Below, piece by piece: positions 48,144 to 58,783 of a DNA stretch of 64,000 bases. The first letter of the stretch is position 1; each line of letters begins with the position of its first letter. This DNA comes from Climacium dendroides (taxonomy: Eukaryota > Streptophyta > Bryopsida > Hypnales > Climaciaceae): positions 29,282,001-29,346,000 of the forward strand of contig OX467086.1 of the NCBI GenBank assembly GCA_950106755.1. The letters run 5' to 3'. Position numbers and translations under genes: made by a program. The notes beneath the pieces were generated by a model that had not been told where the DNA came from, searched no databases, and was given only the letters and a program-made list of their open reading frames with translations.

Positions 48144-50504
48144 GGGCTTTGGGGGAAGGTAAACAGACTCGAGGCAAATCGCTCCAGGAAAGACCAAGGC
48201 AAGGTCAAGGTAAGCTATGGCTACTATAAGCTTGGGGGGCTCCCTATATGTTAGGCTTAGAAAATACATATGTCCAATCATAGGGGCCCAATAAAGAAAT
48301 GGTGGAAAAAATTTGAAAACTATTTTTTTAATCCAAAAGTACCAATAAAGCCATTCATACAATTACAACTTACAAAGGGTATTTTAAATAGATGTTGTTT
48401 TTCAAATTTTATAAGCAACCATTTCATTCAAAAATATTAATTGACATCATCTAAGGTTAATAATTTTCTATCAAAATTGGGTTTGGAGGGGGGTAATCTT
48501 ATACATTGAATGTATGATGTTGTAGTCATCAATTGCTCAATGGAGGATAAGGCAAATTTACAAATGATTTAGAATTGTAATAAAACTACCACCATATTAT
48601 CAAAATACATATGCAAATTTAATAGTAAAGTTATATATTGGAAAATTAGTGTTTTTGTTTTTGTAGTGAAGTTGTATATTGGAAAATTAAAAATTCAAAC
48701 AAATAAACAGACCTTCACTTTTAATTATGCAATTTTAGCATTTTATGTAACAAAAAGGTACTTTATATAATATTAAAGATAATAATAATATCCCCTTGAA
48801 ATACCCTTTGGATGCAAGTAGTATGCAAAATTTGCATAGAATGAGTCCCTTGAAACTTCAAAACTTCATCAAAACAACACTTGGAGTTCATGGAAACAAG
48901 GAGGGAAATCATTAAGTATGTCACAACATGGTAGATTAGTATTCTTGACCCTTGCAAGCAAACTTTGGCAGAGTATTGCACATTGGTGGTGAAAATGACC
49001 TTGGATTCTAAATCCACTGATCCTTTCAAGAACTCAGAAAGAACTTGTATTGTTACTTGTATGATTTGAAGTACTTCTTTGGATTGGCTTTTGACTGTGC
49101 TATTCATAAAGGTAGTCCAATACCTCATGAAGTTTGACCAAATTTGTAATGTGTACCTTAAAGACTTCACTACAATTATGGTTATAACTTGTCAATGAAA
49201 GATCTAGGCAATGTATTTAGATTCTCAAACACAATTTTGGTCTAATGCTTTTTGTTAGTATAGAAATTTATGCAATCAAACTTCAGTTTCCATAAAAATG
49301 AAGTAGATCATTGATCTTAACATGGAATGGAGCACTTATTCTTTGAAAATTTACATGTTTTTTCCAACATTATATATACTACATATGATGACACAAATCT
49401 TTCTATGGTCCATGTGGTCATTGCAAGAAACACTTGTCCTATTCTTCATCATAGTTGGAGTGATTTTTCTCTTCTGCTATAACTTTTGAATCCTAAGTCT
49501 CAAAAACATGAAATAATTAGTGGACTTGTCTAACTTGATGGCACTCACATCCCTTATTTTCTTAAATAATATTTTTAAAAACTATAATTGAATATTCATA
49601 ATTTATAACAATTTGAGGTTTAGAGGTTCTTACTACATTCATTGTATTTAAATTGAATGATCTAGATTTGAAATTTTGGTAGTCTATTTCCACAAAAGGT
49701 AGGCATAGGCCTACCAAAAGGCATCTAAAAATATATTATTTTATTTCCTCTAAGTCTATGCAAGTCACAAGTTATGAGCATTTTTAGTACGCGGGTAGAT
49801 AAGGATTCTACACTCTAAAATGAACTTTGGAGTTCTTTATTTAACTCAATTTTTAATATTTGTTCAAAATTTGAAGTCTTTGGGTTTTGATTTTTTATTA
49901 AAACATCACAACCATTGGGTTCGGCATTTTTCAATTCCATAATTGAATTCTTAAGAAATTAGTATTTTGAAACATTCTCTACTTCTATCTATTCTCTATT
50001 TTTTTCCTATATGTTTCACAATCCTAAATATTGTGGAATTTTTGGAGCAACTACCCAATTTTCTAAAATAGATCAAAAGAATTCAACCATTTTGGACTTT
50101 TTTTCATTCAAATGTGACCTTGTGAAGTGCAAGCTTCTCAAGTTTTTGCAAGGACTACAAAAGGTACTTTGGCAATTTAAATGTTAATATCTTGAAATCT
50201 ATATAGTAGAAATTTCCTCACCTTTTAAAACTAGTGTACTACAAGTTCCTATAGTCACATGTGTCCAATAGTAAATTTAAAAAACTATTTGGTACTTGTA
50301 GTAGAAATGGCAATTCTGAAGTGGTTTTGATAAAAACATAGTTAAGAACCTTTAGGGGTTAAACATTCCCACGGTGATAGGATCCTATATTACTATGGAC
50401 TATGGCCTTGTAGTATAAAAAACACCAAGTTAAATTCAACAATGGGAATGTCTTTAACCTTGACTGATTTTCATCTATTTTATTATATACTTTCATTCAA
50501 ATTT
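48144..50504. other. AT-rich spacer, possibly inserted DNA
   Basis: About 2.4 kb of AT-rich sequence without coding potential, standing between the pfkB fragment and the syntaxin N-terminal exons. Composition shifts abruptly near 48190 and 50760. Confidence 0.5.
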
Positions 50505-50700
50505 TCAATCACACTCACCCACTTTTTCATCCACATTCATCCAAAATCCCAATAACTTTCATCCATTTCTCATCCATGTTCATCCAAAATCCAACTACAT
50601 TCATCCACTTTCATCCAAAAATCCAACTACATTCATCCATTGTCATCTACTTTTTCATCCATTTTTCAAATCTGCTTTCATTCCTTCTTTCATCCACTAT
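50505..50700. repeat. CATCCA-rich simple-sequence tract
   Basis: Repeated TTCATCCA, TCATCCAAAATCC and CTACATTCATCCA words with no fixed period. Confidence 0.7.
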
Positions 50701-53019
50701 CTCATTTTTTTAATCCTACTTTTTTCTTAAACCCATTCTTTTTTCTTCCAATATTACCACTCCTTACTCACTAATGCTCGCTTCCAGCTCGCCGCTCACA
50801 GACCCCCGCTCGCATACCAGCATTCCCCCCTCTACCTGCACCATACAGTGTCAAAGAAGAAAGGTAAAACCTCTAAGCTTGAGCTGGTAATGCAACCCTA
50901 TAAGAAGCTAAAATACCGAGCACAAACAACACAGAATAGAGACAATAGGACGTCCAGCTAAACCGTTCAAGATGGACAAAATGGTTTTGAAATTTACTCA
51001 AAAGATCTTCAAACAGAGAGAATATACCTCGTGTCGTTCTTGCCGCAGAATGGTGTTTTGGAAAATTGGCTCACTGTCTCCTGTTTCAACTAGGCGTTCA
51101 ATCACCTGCGAACCACAGAAATCCATCAAAGAAAGGCAAAACTACAACCCAAGCAAGCAAAACTAAGAATTTTCAAAGTCCTCATTAAAAGTGTACCTAA
51201 ATTGGGCCTTTAGACGGTGTTCATTGATTTTTAGGGCAAAGTCTCTATGGGTTGGTTCCATTATCGGACAAATTGAAAGAAATAGTACATTTGATCGTTC
51301 TAATGACACGAGGGATCAAAGGCCATGAACCATTCGAAGTTCGGAATTTGAAAGACCATATAGAGAAGGGAAAAGGATGCAGTACTTGGCCCTGAACAAA
51401 ATCTGTGACTTGGATGGAATTGAGAAATTGCACTCGGAAGTGAATTGAAGCACTTACGGATTCATCAACTTTCTGCCCAGTAACTGCACACATATCAGTC
51501 GATTGATAGAAGTGAGATTCACAATATGGTCCAAAATCCTTTCCAACAAGAGAATAGCGGGACTGAAATGCAAATCAAATTAGGTCAAGACTCACCAGCG
51601 GAAAGATGTCTTTCAACTAGCTCCCAAAAATTGGTCTTGAAATGTTTGCCCCAGCCCCTGCAATTTCAACTTTCTCCAATTAATTGAGCATGCTTGAATG
51701 CACAGCAACATATCCAAAGACTTCCAAGGCACCAAGAAAACGAAGATTCAGTTCATGTAACTATTGAGAAGGCAGCTCAGAGATGGAGTCAGAATATTTA
51801 TCAAAGAGCTTTCCAGTCATTTAGTGACCGAAATCTGAACAACGGACCTGAAAATCATCCATGAGATTCCTCAGCCTCCTCCTCAAGTTTCTGAGACGAG
51901 TTACATACAGCCGTAGTGAAAAAAATTAATCACTATCTTTCTCAATTAAAGTAGAATTCATTGCTATGATATATAGATAATGATGTTCAATCTGCTTGTT
52001 TGAATTTGTAGAAAGTTCACAACCGAATGTTGGCAACCCGAAATTCATCATAAGTTTCGCATGACTAGTTTAGAATTTGCGCTCATGAAATGTAAAAACG
52101 AAGTCACGGAATCCCAATCCAGGGACCAAGTTTTGGGCCCTTGCAACGCTTCAACATCTTGCTAGAGAAAATGGCTCCCAGTTGACAAGGCTTACAAAGT
52201 GGTAGACATCCGTACCCGATTAGTACTTGACCATGCTTCACAATTCAGGATTTCGCGGTTCTCAACATTCTGCAAAACCACCAGCAGAAATGGCACGAAA
52301 AATGCGTCATAGAAAAGCCAGAGATGATATAATTAGAGGTAGATTCATTTGACTGGGGAGGGAATGCAATAGCGGGTTTGAGAAGAGAGATTGACAGCAA
52401 CATATCAATGATAGTGAGTTACATGAAAAGGATCAATGACAGGAAACATTCCACATATCGATGTGTCTAGTGTCTCCAACCTCTCGTTTACTTGTCCAGC
52501 GAGAACACAGATTGCATCAAGATTCTCCCTGACCATTTTCTCCATCATATCTGCACATCAGTGTGTTTATTTAGCACAGAGCCTTTTCAGAAGCAGGGAC
52601 GTTCAATACCCAAGCATCAAATCTCGGTCACGATCATTCCTTTGAATCTGGTGGTTCAATACCGAGTATGAATTGTTGTAAATCCCAAGGAGTCGCACCA
52701 CTGCAAAATACCCAAGTTTACACAGTACGACCAGATTTATTCAAGGAGAGGAGTATCTTACTCCATTTCATGATGCTGATCATTGTGCGTTGCAACTAAG
52801 CGAGCAATGTGGTCTCTACTTGCTGCAATTAACCTCAAAAGAATTTAAACCTAAACCGATCATGTTGCAAGTTGCAATCAAAGGTATGAGGACTGCAAGA
52901 GCCTAAAGAAGTCATGCCTCTCATGTTTCCTGACAACGCCCCGAAGTTCTTATTTTAACTTTGTTAATCCAGGAAAACAGAGAGATTAATTTACATACGT
53001 GTACGTCACCATGTGGCAA

Positions 53020-53191
53020 CACTAGTAGAAAATGCAGGAATTTCAACAGAATTCTGTTGTTTCGGTTGCGTTGATTCGGTCACTGAACAACAGAAATCTG
53101 TTAATTTCAACAAATTTCTGTTGTTCAGTGACCGAATCAACGCGACCGAAACAACAGAATTCTGTTGAAATTCCTACATTTTCTACTAGTG
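53020..53191. mobile_element. CACTA-type foldback MITE with CAA target duplication
   Basis: Starts CACTAGTAGAAAATG and ends in the complement CATTTTCTACTAGTG, with the whole 172 bp forming one long hairpin (inner blocks AACAGAATTCTGTTG and GTCACTGAACAACAG). It is flanked by CAA at 53017-53019 and 53192-53194. CACTA termini with a 3-bp duplication are diagnostic of En/Spm elements. It lies in the intron after exon 2 of the syntaxin-like N-terminal block. Confidence 0.9.
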
Positions 53192-53789
53192 CAAGTAGTC
53201 GTTCCAATCATGAGGCCAATTTAGATTGCTCAAGTTAAAATAGAGAAAATTGAATTTTACAATAGATTAGGATTTGACATTCTGTGCAATTAGGGCAAGA
53301 TATTAGCCTTGCAATAAATCATTGCACATTCATAGGGTTACAAGCCTACCACATGGGAACCATATAAGCGCCACTTCTTCATTACTCATTCTTGTTACTT
53401 AGCGTAAAGTCGATTGAACAAAATAAGGTAAAACAAATAAGCATATGATTTTAGCCCCAACCAAGGTGTGAAATCTCGTGTTATCTCAAGCTTGTTGCTT
53501 CCACCTGAGTAATCTATAGGATCCTTTCTTACTTTTCACCTTATAGATGCACAGTCAGATTTCACTGACACCCTTCAAAGTCAAGCTAGATTCACAACCA
53601 AGCTACTCGCTCCACATTCCATCTTGGGTTAGGAAATTTTGGTAGTAATTCCCAAATGCTAAAGCCAGAAGATATTGGAATTCAACCCACCTGCAACTTG
53701 ATAAGCCTCTTCCGAATCTCAGTCATGGAACTATTGACATCATTGAACTCCCGGAAGAATTGCGTGTGTCTTGGCCATGCGCAACAGGA

Positions 53790-54215
53790 TTCAAAGGTGT
53801 GGAAGAAGATGAAGGCCTCTTCTCCAGGTTCGAGTGTCGGCTAGGCCCAAAATAAATCATAGGAATGGAAGAAGATGAAGGCCCCTTCTGCAGGTCTGAG
53901 TCTCGGCCACGCACAAGAGGAATCAGAGGAGTGGAAGAAGACGAAGGCCCCTTCTGCAGGTCCGAGTCTTGGCGAGGCACAACAGGAATCATAGGGGTGG
54001 AAGAAGACGAAGGCCCCTTCTCCAGGTCCGAGTCTCGGTGAGGCGCAACAAGAATCATAGGAGTAGAAGAAGACGAAGGCCCCTTCTCCAGGTCCGAGTC
54101 TCGGCCAGGCGCAATTGGAATCATAGAAGACGAAAGCCCCTTCTCTAGGTCCGAGTCTCGGCCAGGCGCAATTGGAATCATAGAAGACGAAAGCCCCTTC
54201 TCTAGGTCCGAGTCT
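53790..54215 (-). repeat. coding minisatellite inside syntaxin exon 2, 57-66 bp units, seven copies
   Basis: Each unit encodes RDSDLEKG followed by a Ser run and a Pro-rich tail (for example SSSSTPMIPVVP). The first two units are 57 bp and the rest 66 bp. Copies near the gene start are most alike and later ones diverge. Unit lengths are multiples of three, so the frame is kept. Confidence 0.9.
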
Positions 54216-55056
54216 CGGCTATCTACCGAATCCTGCACATTCACGAAGACGAGCAGCTTTATTAATGAATTTGCACAAAGAAGTCAACATTTTATATAGT
54301 GGCCAGTCCGTCCTAACCGGCATGATCTCAGAAAGCTCTGAGGTAACTAACCCCCGAGTATCTCCTGTCTACAATTCCATCACAGTATACCAAACCAATT
54401 CCATTCGAACAGAACAATTTCGATATCGGTGACGACAACTCCGTAGCCCAACTTCAAATTCGCTTAACATACCCCAAGGAGATCGTTCATGGCAAGTCCT
54501 ACTCCACCACCCTCCATCCGCACAAGCCACCTCACAATCAAGCTAAGAATCAACAAATCTTTTCTACGCAAATGAACTCTTCACTTCTGACGAAAGCGTA
54601 CTTCAATGCTGACTTGCTTCATCAACAACACTGTGCTCCCTACTTCACTATTCTCTCTGATTTAATTTTCACACCCCGCCAACTCAGAGAATCATCACTG
54701 CGCGCACTGCTCCTCAGTCGGTGTCCGAATCCAAACGTTCGCCTCCACAGCGTTAGGTGCCTCGCACTACAACATCCGATGCAGAAGCTCCTCGCACGCC
54801 AGAATTTCTCGAGGCTACATAGACAATCATGATTAGTGCGAGAGCGAGGGTGAGGGCGAAGAACAAGGACATTACAGGGCTAGGCACTCTCCAATGAAAG
54901 CTGCAGGTGCTCATGAGCTAGCAGATCGAGTGCAAGAGAGAAAACAAGGAATGACTGGGCAGGACGTGCTACTGCTGTATGTTTTGCAGTCTTCTTGTTA
55001 TGTACAGCCATGCTATACTGGGAATCTCTGTGGGAACAGGTCGGGCGCGTGGGCCT

Positions 55057-55400
55057 CGGGAAGTCCATCAATATGCACACACATAGTCATACGAATAAGG
55101 CTGCGAACGAGGCTGCGAACGGAAGTCCGTCAATGTGCACACACACAGTTACGCGAACAAGGATGCGAATGAGGCTGCGAACGGAAGCCCGTCAATGTGC
55201 ACATACATAGTCACGCGAACAAGGCTGCGAACGAGGCTGCGAACGGAAGTCCGTCAATGTGCACACACATAGTCACGCGAACAAGGATGCGAACGAGGCT
55301 GCGAACGGAAGTCCGTCAATATACACACACAGTCACACAAACAAGGATGCGAACGAGGTTGCGAACGAGGCTGCGAATAAGGTTGTGAACGAGGTGGCAA
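55057..55400. repeat. 62-bp tandem repeat, about five and a half copies
   Basis: The anchor CAATGTGCAC (or a variant) occurs at 55069, 55131, 55193, 55255 and 55317, exactly 62 bp apart. Each unit contains a CACACA tract, a CGCGAACAAGG word and two GCTGCGAAC words. Open frames across it are by-products of the array. Confidence 0.95.
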
Positions 55401-56570
55401 AGTGCACCAATAATCATTGTCACTAAAGTAAAATAGCCCATTGTAGTCAAATGACCCATAGTGTTCACCCAGGAAATGACCTCATTGTGGGGTTTTTCAG
55501 TATGTGAGATGTGGGCCACAATGCATGTCTTACATGATAGTAATGGAGTGAACATTAGGAACTTCAGTGTAAAATTCATTGTAAAAATTGACTTTTTAGG
55601 CGTTCTATGATAGAAAATATTGTGAGTTTATTAGATAGTAAGATGAGCATTATGGATTCAGATTTTGTTGGTTATTGGGTAGTCTACTGACTCTTTTGGG
55701 CCATATGCACTAAACACTTTAAAAATTCCTAGCAAATTCATACTTTGTCAAAAAAATATATAATTTCAATTGCACTTGTTGTTTCTCACACTTATACTAA
55801 TGTAAGGAAAAAAACTAGAAAATTTCAACAACAAGATGATGTCAAACTCCTCATTCTGACCACAATTGGTTGTTTTATCTTAGTGAATGAACATCATGAA
55901 TTGTTTTATTCTTGGATCATATTTGCATATGTAAGAGGATTCAGCACACTTTACTTTGTGTTTTATTTTTGTGCCAAATAACATATGAGTAGTTTGATTG
56001 TTTGAAAATTACAAAAATAAATCAGTGCATTCTTATGTCAATTTTTATTGATTATTTCTTATTTGTAGACCAAGGTGGCAATTAGTACATGGATAGGATG
56101 ATTCTTTGAGAATGGAAAAAATAAAATGAAGAAATTCTTATTGAAATCTACACACTATTTTTTTTTACTTTTGAGATCAATATGACAAAAGAATTTTGAT
56201 TATTAGGAAAAATGTAGAATTGCAAAAATTAAAAGGGGAATTTTTTCCCTAAATCACCATGAAAATGTATTATACATTCAAAGTAACAAATCATTCATAA
56301 TTAGGAAGAGTCTTAGAGAACTTTAAAGAATAACTAAGGAAGTTCTTATTCAAATCTATATCATGTATTTTATTTATTTATTAAATTTATGTGACAAATA
56401 ATACATGAATTGGATGATTTTTTGAAAATTACAAAAAATAAATTGAACAAATCTTACTTAAATTAATCTTTATCCTTTTTTTTTGAAGGTGATTGGCCTT
56501 TTTGTTTTCTTTGGGTAGCCCTTCACTAGATGCTCTTTACATAATCACCCCATCCATATGCGCTCTTCAA

Positions 56571-57140
56571 GGGGAGGTCACTATGGGAATTTTGTGTACC
56601 ACATGCGGCAAAGTGATTTTTTGACCCCCTATTTACTTTGGAATATACTATAATTTCAACCTATAATTTTGAACTTTAATTAATAATGACTAGATTTTTA
56701 TTGCCAAAAATTTCCAACTTGAATGACATTTAAAATGACTATTATAATAGGTTGAAAAATGAATTGAAATGACATGTTTTTCAACTCAAACATTTATAGA
56801 GAATACATTTGGATGACCATTGCATCAATATTCAAGAAAAATAAACTTTCAATAGAGAGTTATTTTTAGGATTTTTTATTCATTTTTTAGACAATATTTT
56901 ATGAAGTAAGTAAGGGGTGCAAAGTTATTTTCAACTTTACAGTGTATATTTATTCTTCAAAAATTTGTAACTAATTATTATCAATTTTAAAAATATCAAT
57001 AATTCAAAATACAAACTCTCAAAGTAGAAAAACCTATTCAAAGTTTTTTTATTTTCTTAAAATTAAATTTTATGAAGTAAGTAAGGGGTCCAAAATCTTT
57101 GCCTCACATGGGTTGTGTAAATGCATAGAGTGACCTCCCC
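56571..57140 (+). mobile_element. inverted-repeat element, GGGGAGGT family, copy A
   Basis: Terminal repeats GGGGAGGTCACT (left) and AGTGACCTCCCC (right). The subterminal ACCACATGCGGCAAAG on the left matches the complement of CTTTGCCTCACATGGGT on the right. The interior is AT-rich and non-coding. Copy B at 58.3 kb is the same family in opposite orientation. No target duplication could be assigned. Confidence 0.7.
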
Positions 57141-58298
57141 TCGAAAGGATGTCATGTTCTAAATTGGATTGGGTTGAGCATATATTTGAGTCATGGTGTA
57201 CATTAAATAATGTACTTCAAAACTATCATTGTCCCACGAAAGAGAGAAATGGACTTTTATTTTTCATATAGCCATATATTTCTATACAAATGATCTAAAT
57301 TTTGTTATTTACATCATGTTGATTGAGTTATTATTGTTATGAAAATTGAAAAATCTAATGAATGTAATTCTTTTTTGCTAATTAATCAATGTTTTTTTAA
57401 ATGTCCTCTACGACAACTAAAGGTAATAGTATTTTGGGGAATTTTTTTAAAAAAACACAATAAAATATAGTAGCTTAGATGAAGTGATGATTACTTTTGT
57501 TACCTTAAGGAAGATGCTTTACATTGACAAAAGGAACATCAACAATAAATGTGATGAGGTTTGATTAGAGGCTCATTTAAAAAGAAAACAAGTGGAATAG
57601 TGTGAGAAACACTTATGGTGTCAATGTTTTCTAACTTAATGTGTAATATACTATCCTATAGGTTGTGAGAGTGTTAGTACCAGTCAAATAGATAAGTTTG
57701 GAATATCATATTGAAAAAACAAAAAAGTTTAAAGTTCCAGATGACATTTAGTAGTAGGCTCTTGTAATCAAACTATATACATCTTATGTCATCACTATCT
57801 AGGTTTTAGTGTTGATTTTGGATCCAAATGTAAGTGGTGCATTTTGGCCATTTATGATATTAATGAATCCACATATCTAAGCATGTGAAAATACTGTTAA
57901 TGAGTGGACATACCTTAATGCGTAGAAAAACTAATAATGAGATGTAAGTACACTTGATTTTTTTCAAATAAAAAATTAAGCAATGTTGTTATAATTTAAT
58001 TTCTTAATTTTTTATTGTATCTTGTTGGAAGTGAAAAGGGGATTTTAGATTCTCTTCTTATGCATTTTTAGGACACCAAATGAATAAATTAGAAATTTTT
58101 AAAATAGTTATATTCAAAAAAATACAAAGCTCTTATAAAAAAGATTGTATAATAGGGTATAAGTAAAAATGGAGGTTTTACTTTACCAAGGACCTAAATT
58201 TTACTATTGCCAAACTTAACACGATCTCAAGGGTTGAATAATTGTTTTTTTAACATGAAATTTTTGGCATGGGGTCAAATCCAAGTGAATAATATCCT

Positions 58299-58783
58299 GG
58301 GAGGTGCACTCCCCTATATATATATATATGAATAGATTTTTCAACTTTGAAAGTTTATGTTTTGAATTATTGATATTTTATTTGTTAATAATAATTAGTT
58401 ACAAATTTTTGAAGTAAAAAGATACACTATAGAACTGAAAAATAACTTTCACACCCCTATATTATGTAAGAAAAAATTGTCTAAAAATGAACAAAAAATT
58501 CATAAAAATAACTCTCTATTGGAAGCTCATTTTGAGTTGAATATTGATGCAATGGTCATCTAAATGTGTTCTTTAAAAATATTTGAGTTAAAAAAATATG
58601 CCATTTTAGTGCATTTTAACCTCTTTTAGATATCATTCTATATTTTATTTGAGTTTGAAATTTTGGGAGTAGAATCCTATAGTCATTAGTAAATAATGCT
58701 CAAAATTTGAAGTTAAAATTATAGTTTATTAGAAACCACTTGTTTGCACATGATCAATGGAGTTCCTATATAGTGCACCCCCC
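58299..58783 (-). mobile_element. inverted-repeat element, GGGGAGGT family, copy B (reverse orientation)
   Basis: Terminal repeats GGGAGGTGCACT (left) and AGTGCACCCCCC (right). The interior is the reverse complement of copy A over several hundred bases, for example GATGCAATGGTCATC here against GATGACCATTGCATC in copy A, and AATAATTAGTTACAAATTTT here against AAAATTTGTAACTAATTATT in copy A. Confidence 0.7.

Larger units (their letters stand above)
51027..54490 (-). pseudogene. syntaxin-like (Qa-SNARE, SYP1 type) gene, N-terminal and Habc exons
   Basis: Exon 1, 54490-54473, encodes MNDLLG, the standard plant syntaxin start. Exon 2, 54232-53691, holds seven 19-22 residue repeats (RDSDLEKG.SSS..) and then, after a one-base frame break near 53757-53764, FFREFNDVNSSMTEIRK (Ha helix). 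A poorly resolved exon follows at about 52820-52753. 52550-52423 has VRENLDAICVLAGQVNERLE; 52269-52216 has NVENREILNCEAWSSTNR; 51890-51848 has LRRRLRNLMDDFQ; 51657-51596 starts GL and, after a second break in an A5/T5 run at 51626-51630, gives WELVERHLSA; 51483-51458 gives VTGQKVDES; 51104-51027 gives VIERLVETGDSEPIFQ, then RQERHE. This follows the syntaxin order (VERRYYTVTG.KPDE..IE.LI..GES). No SNARE motif or anchor follows within 3 kb; those exons lie at 28.0-29.8 kb. Two frameshifts suggest a pseudogene. Confidence 0.72.

Noticed and set aside
54995..55388. Arg/Thr/His-rich frames
   Set aside because: By-products of the 62-bp tandem repeat.
14519..55400. Tandem arrays considered as CRISPR or centromere satellite
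   Set aside because: Repeats are directly adjacent without unique spacers, short in extent, and set in a eukaryotic gene context.
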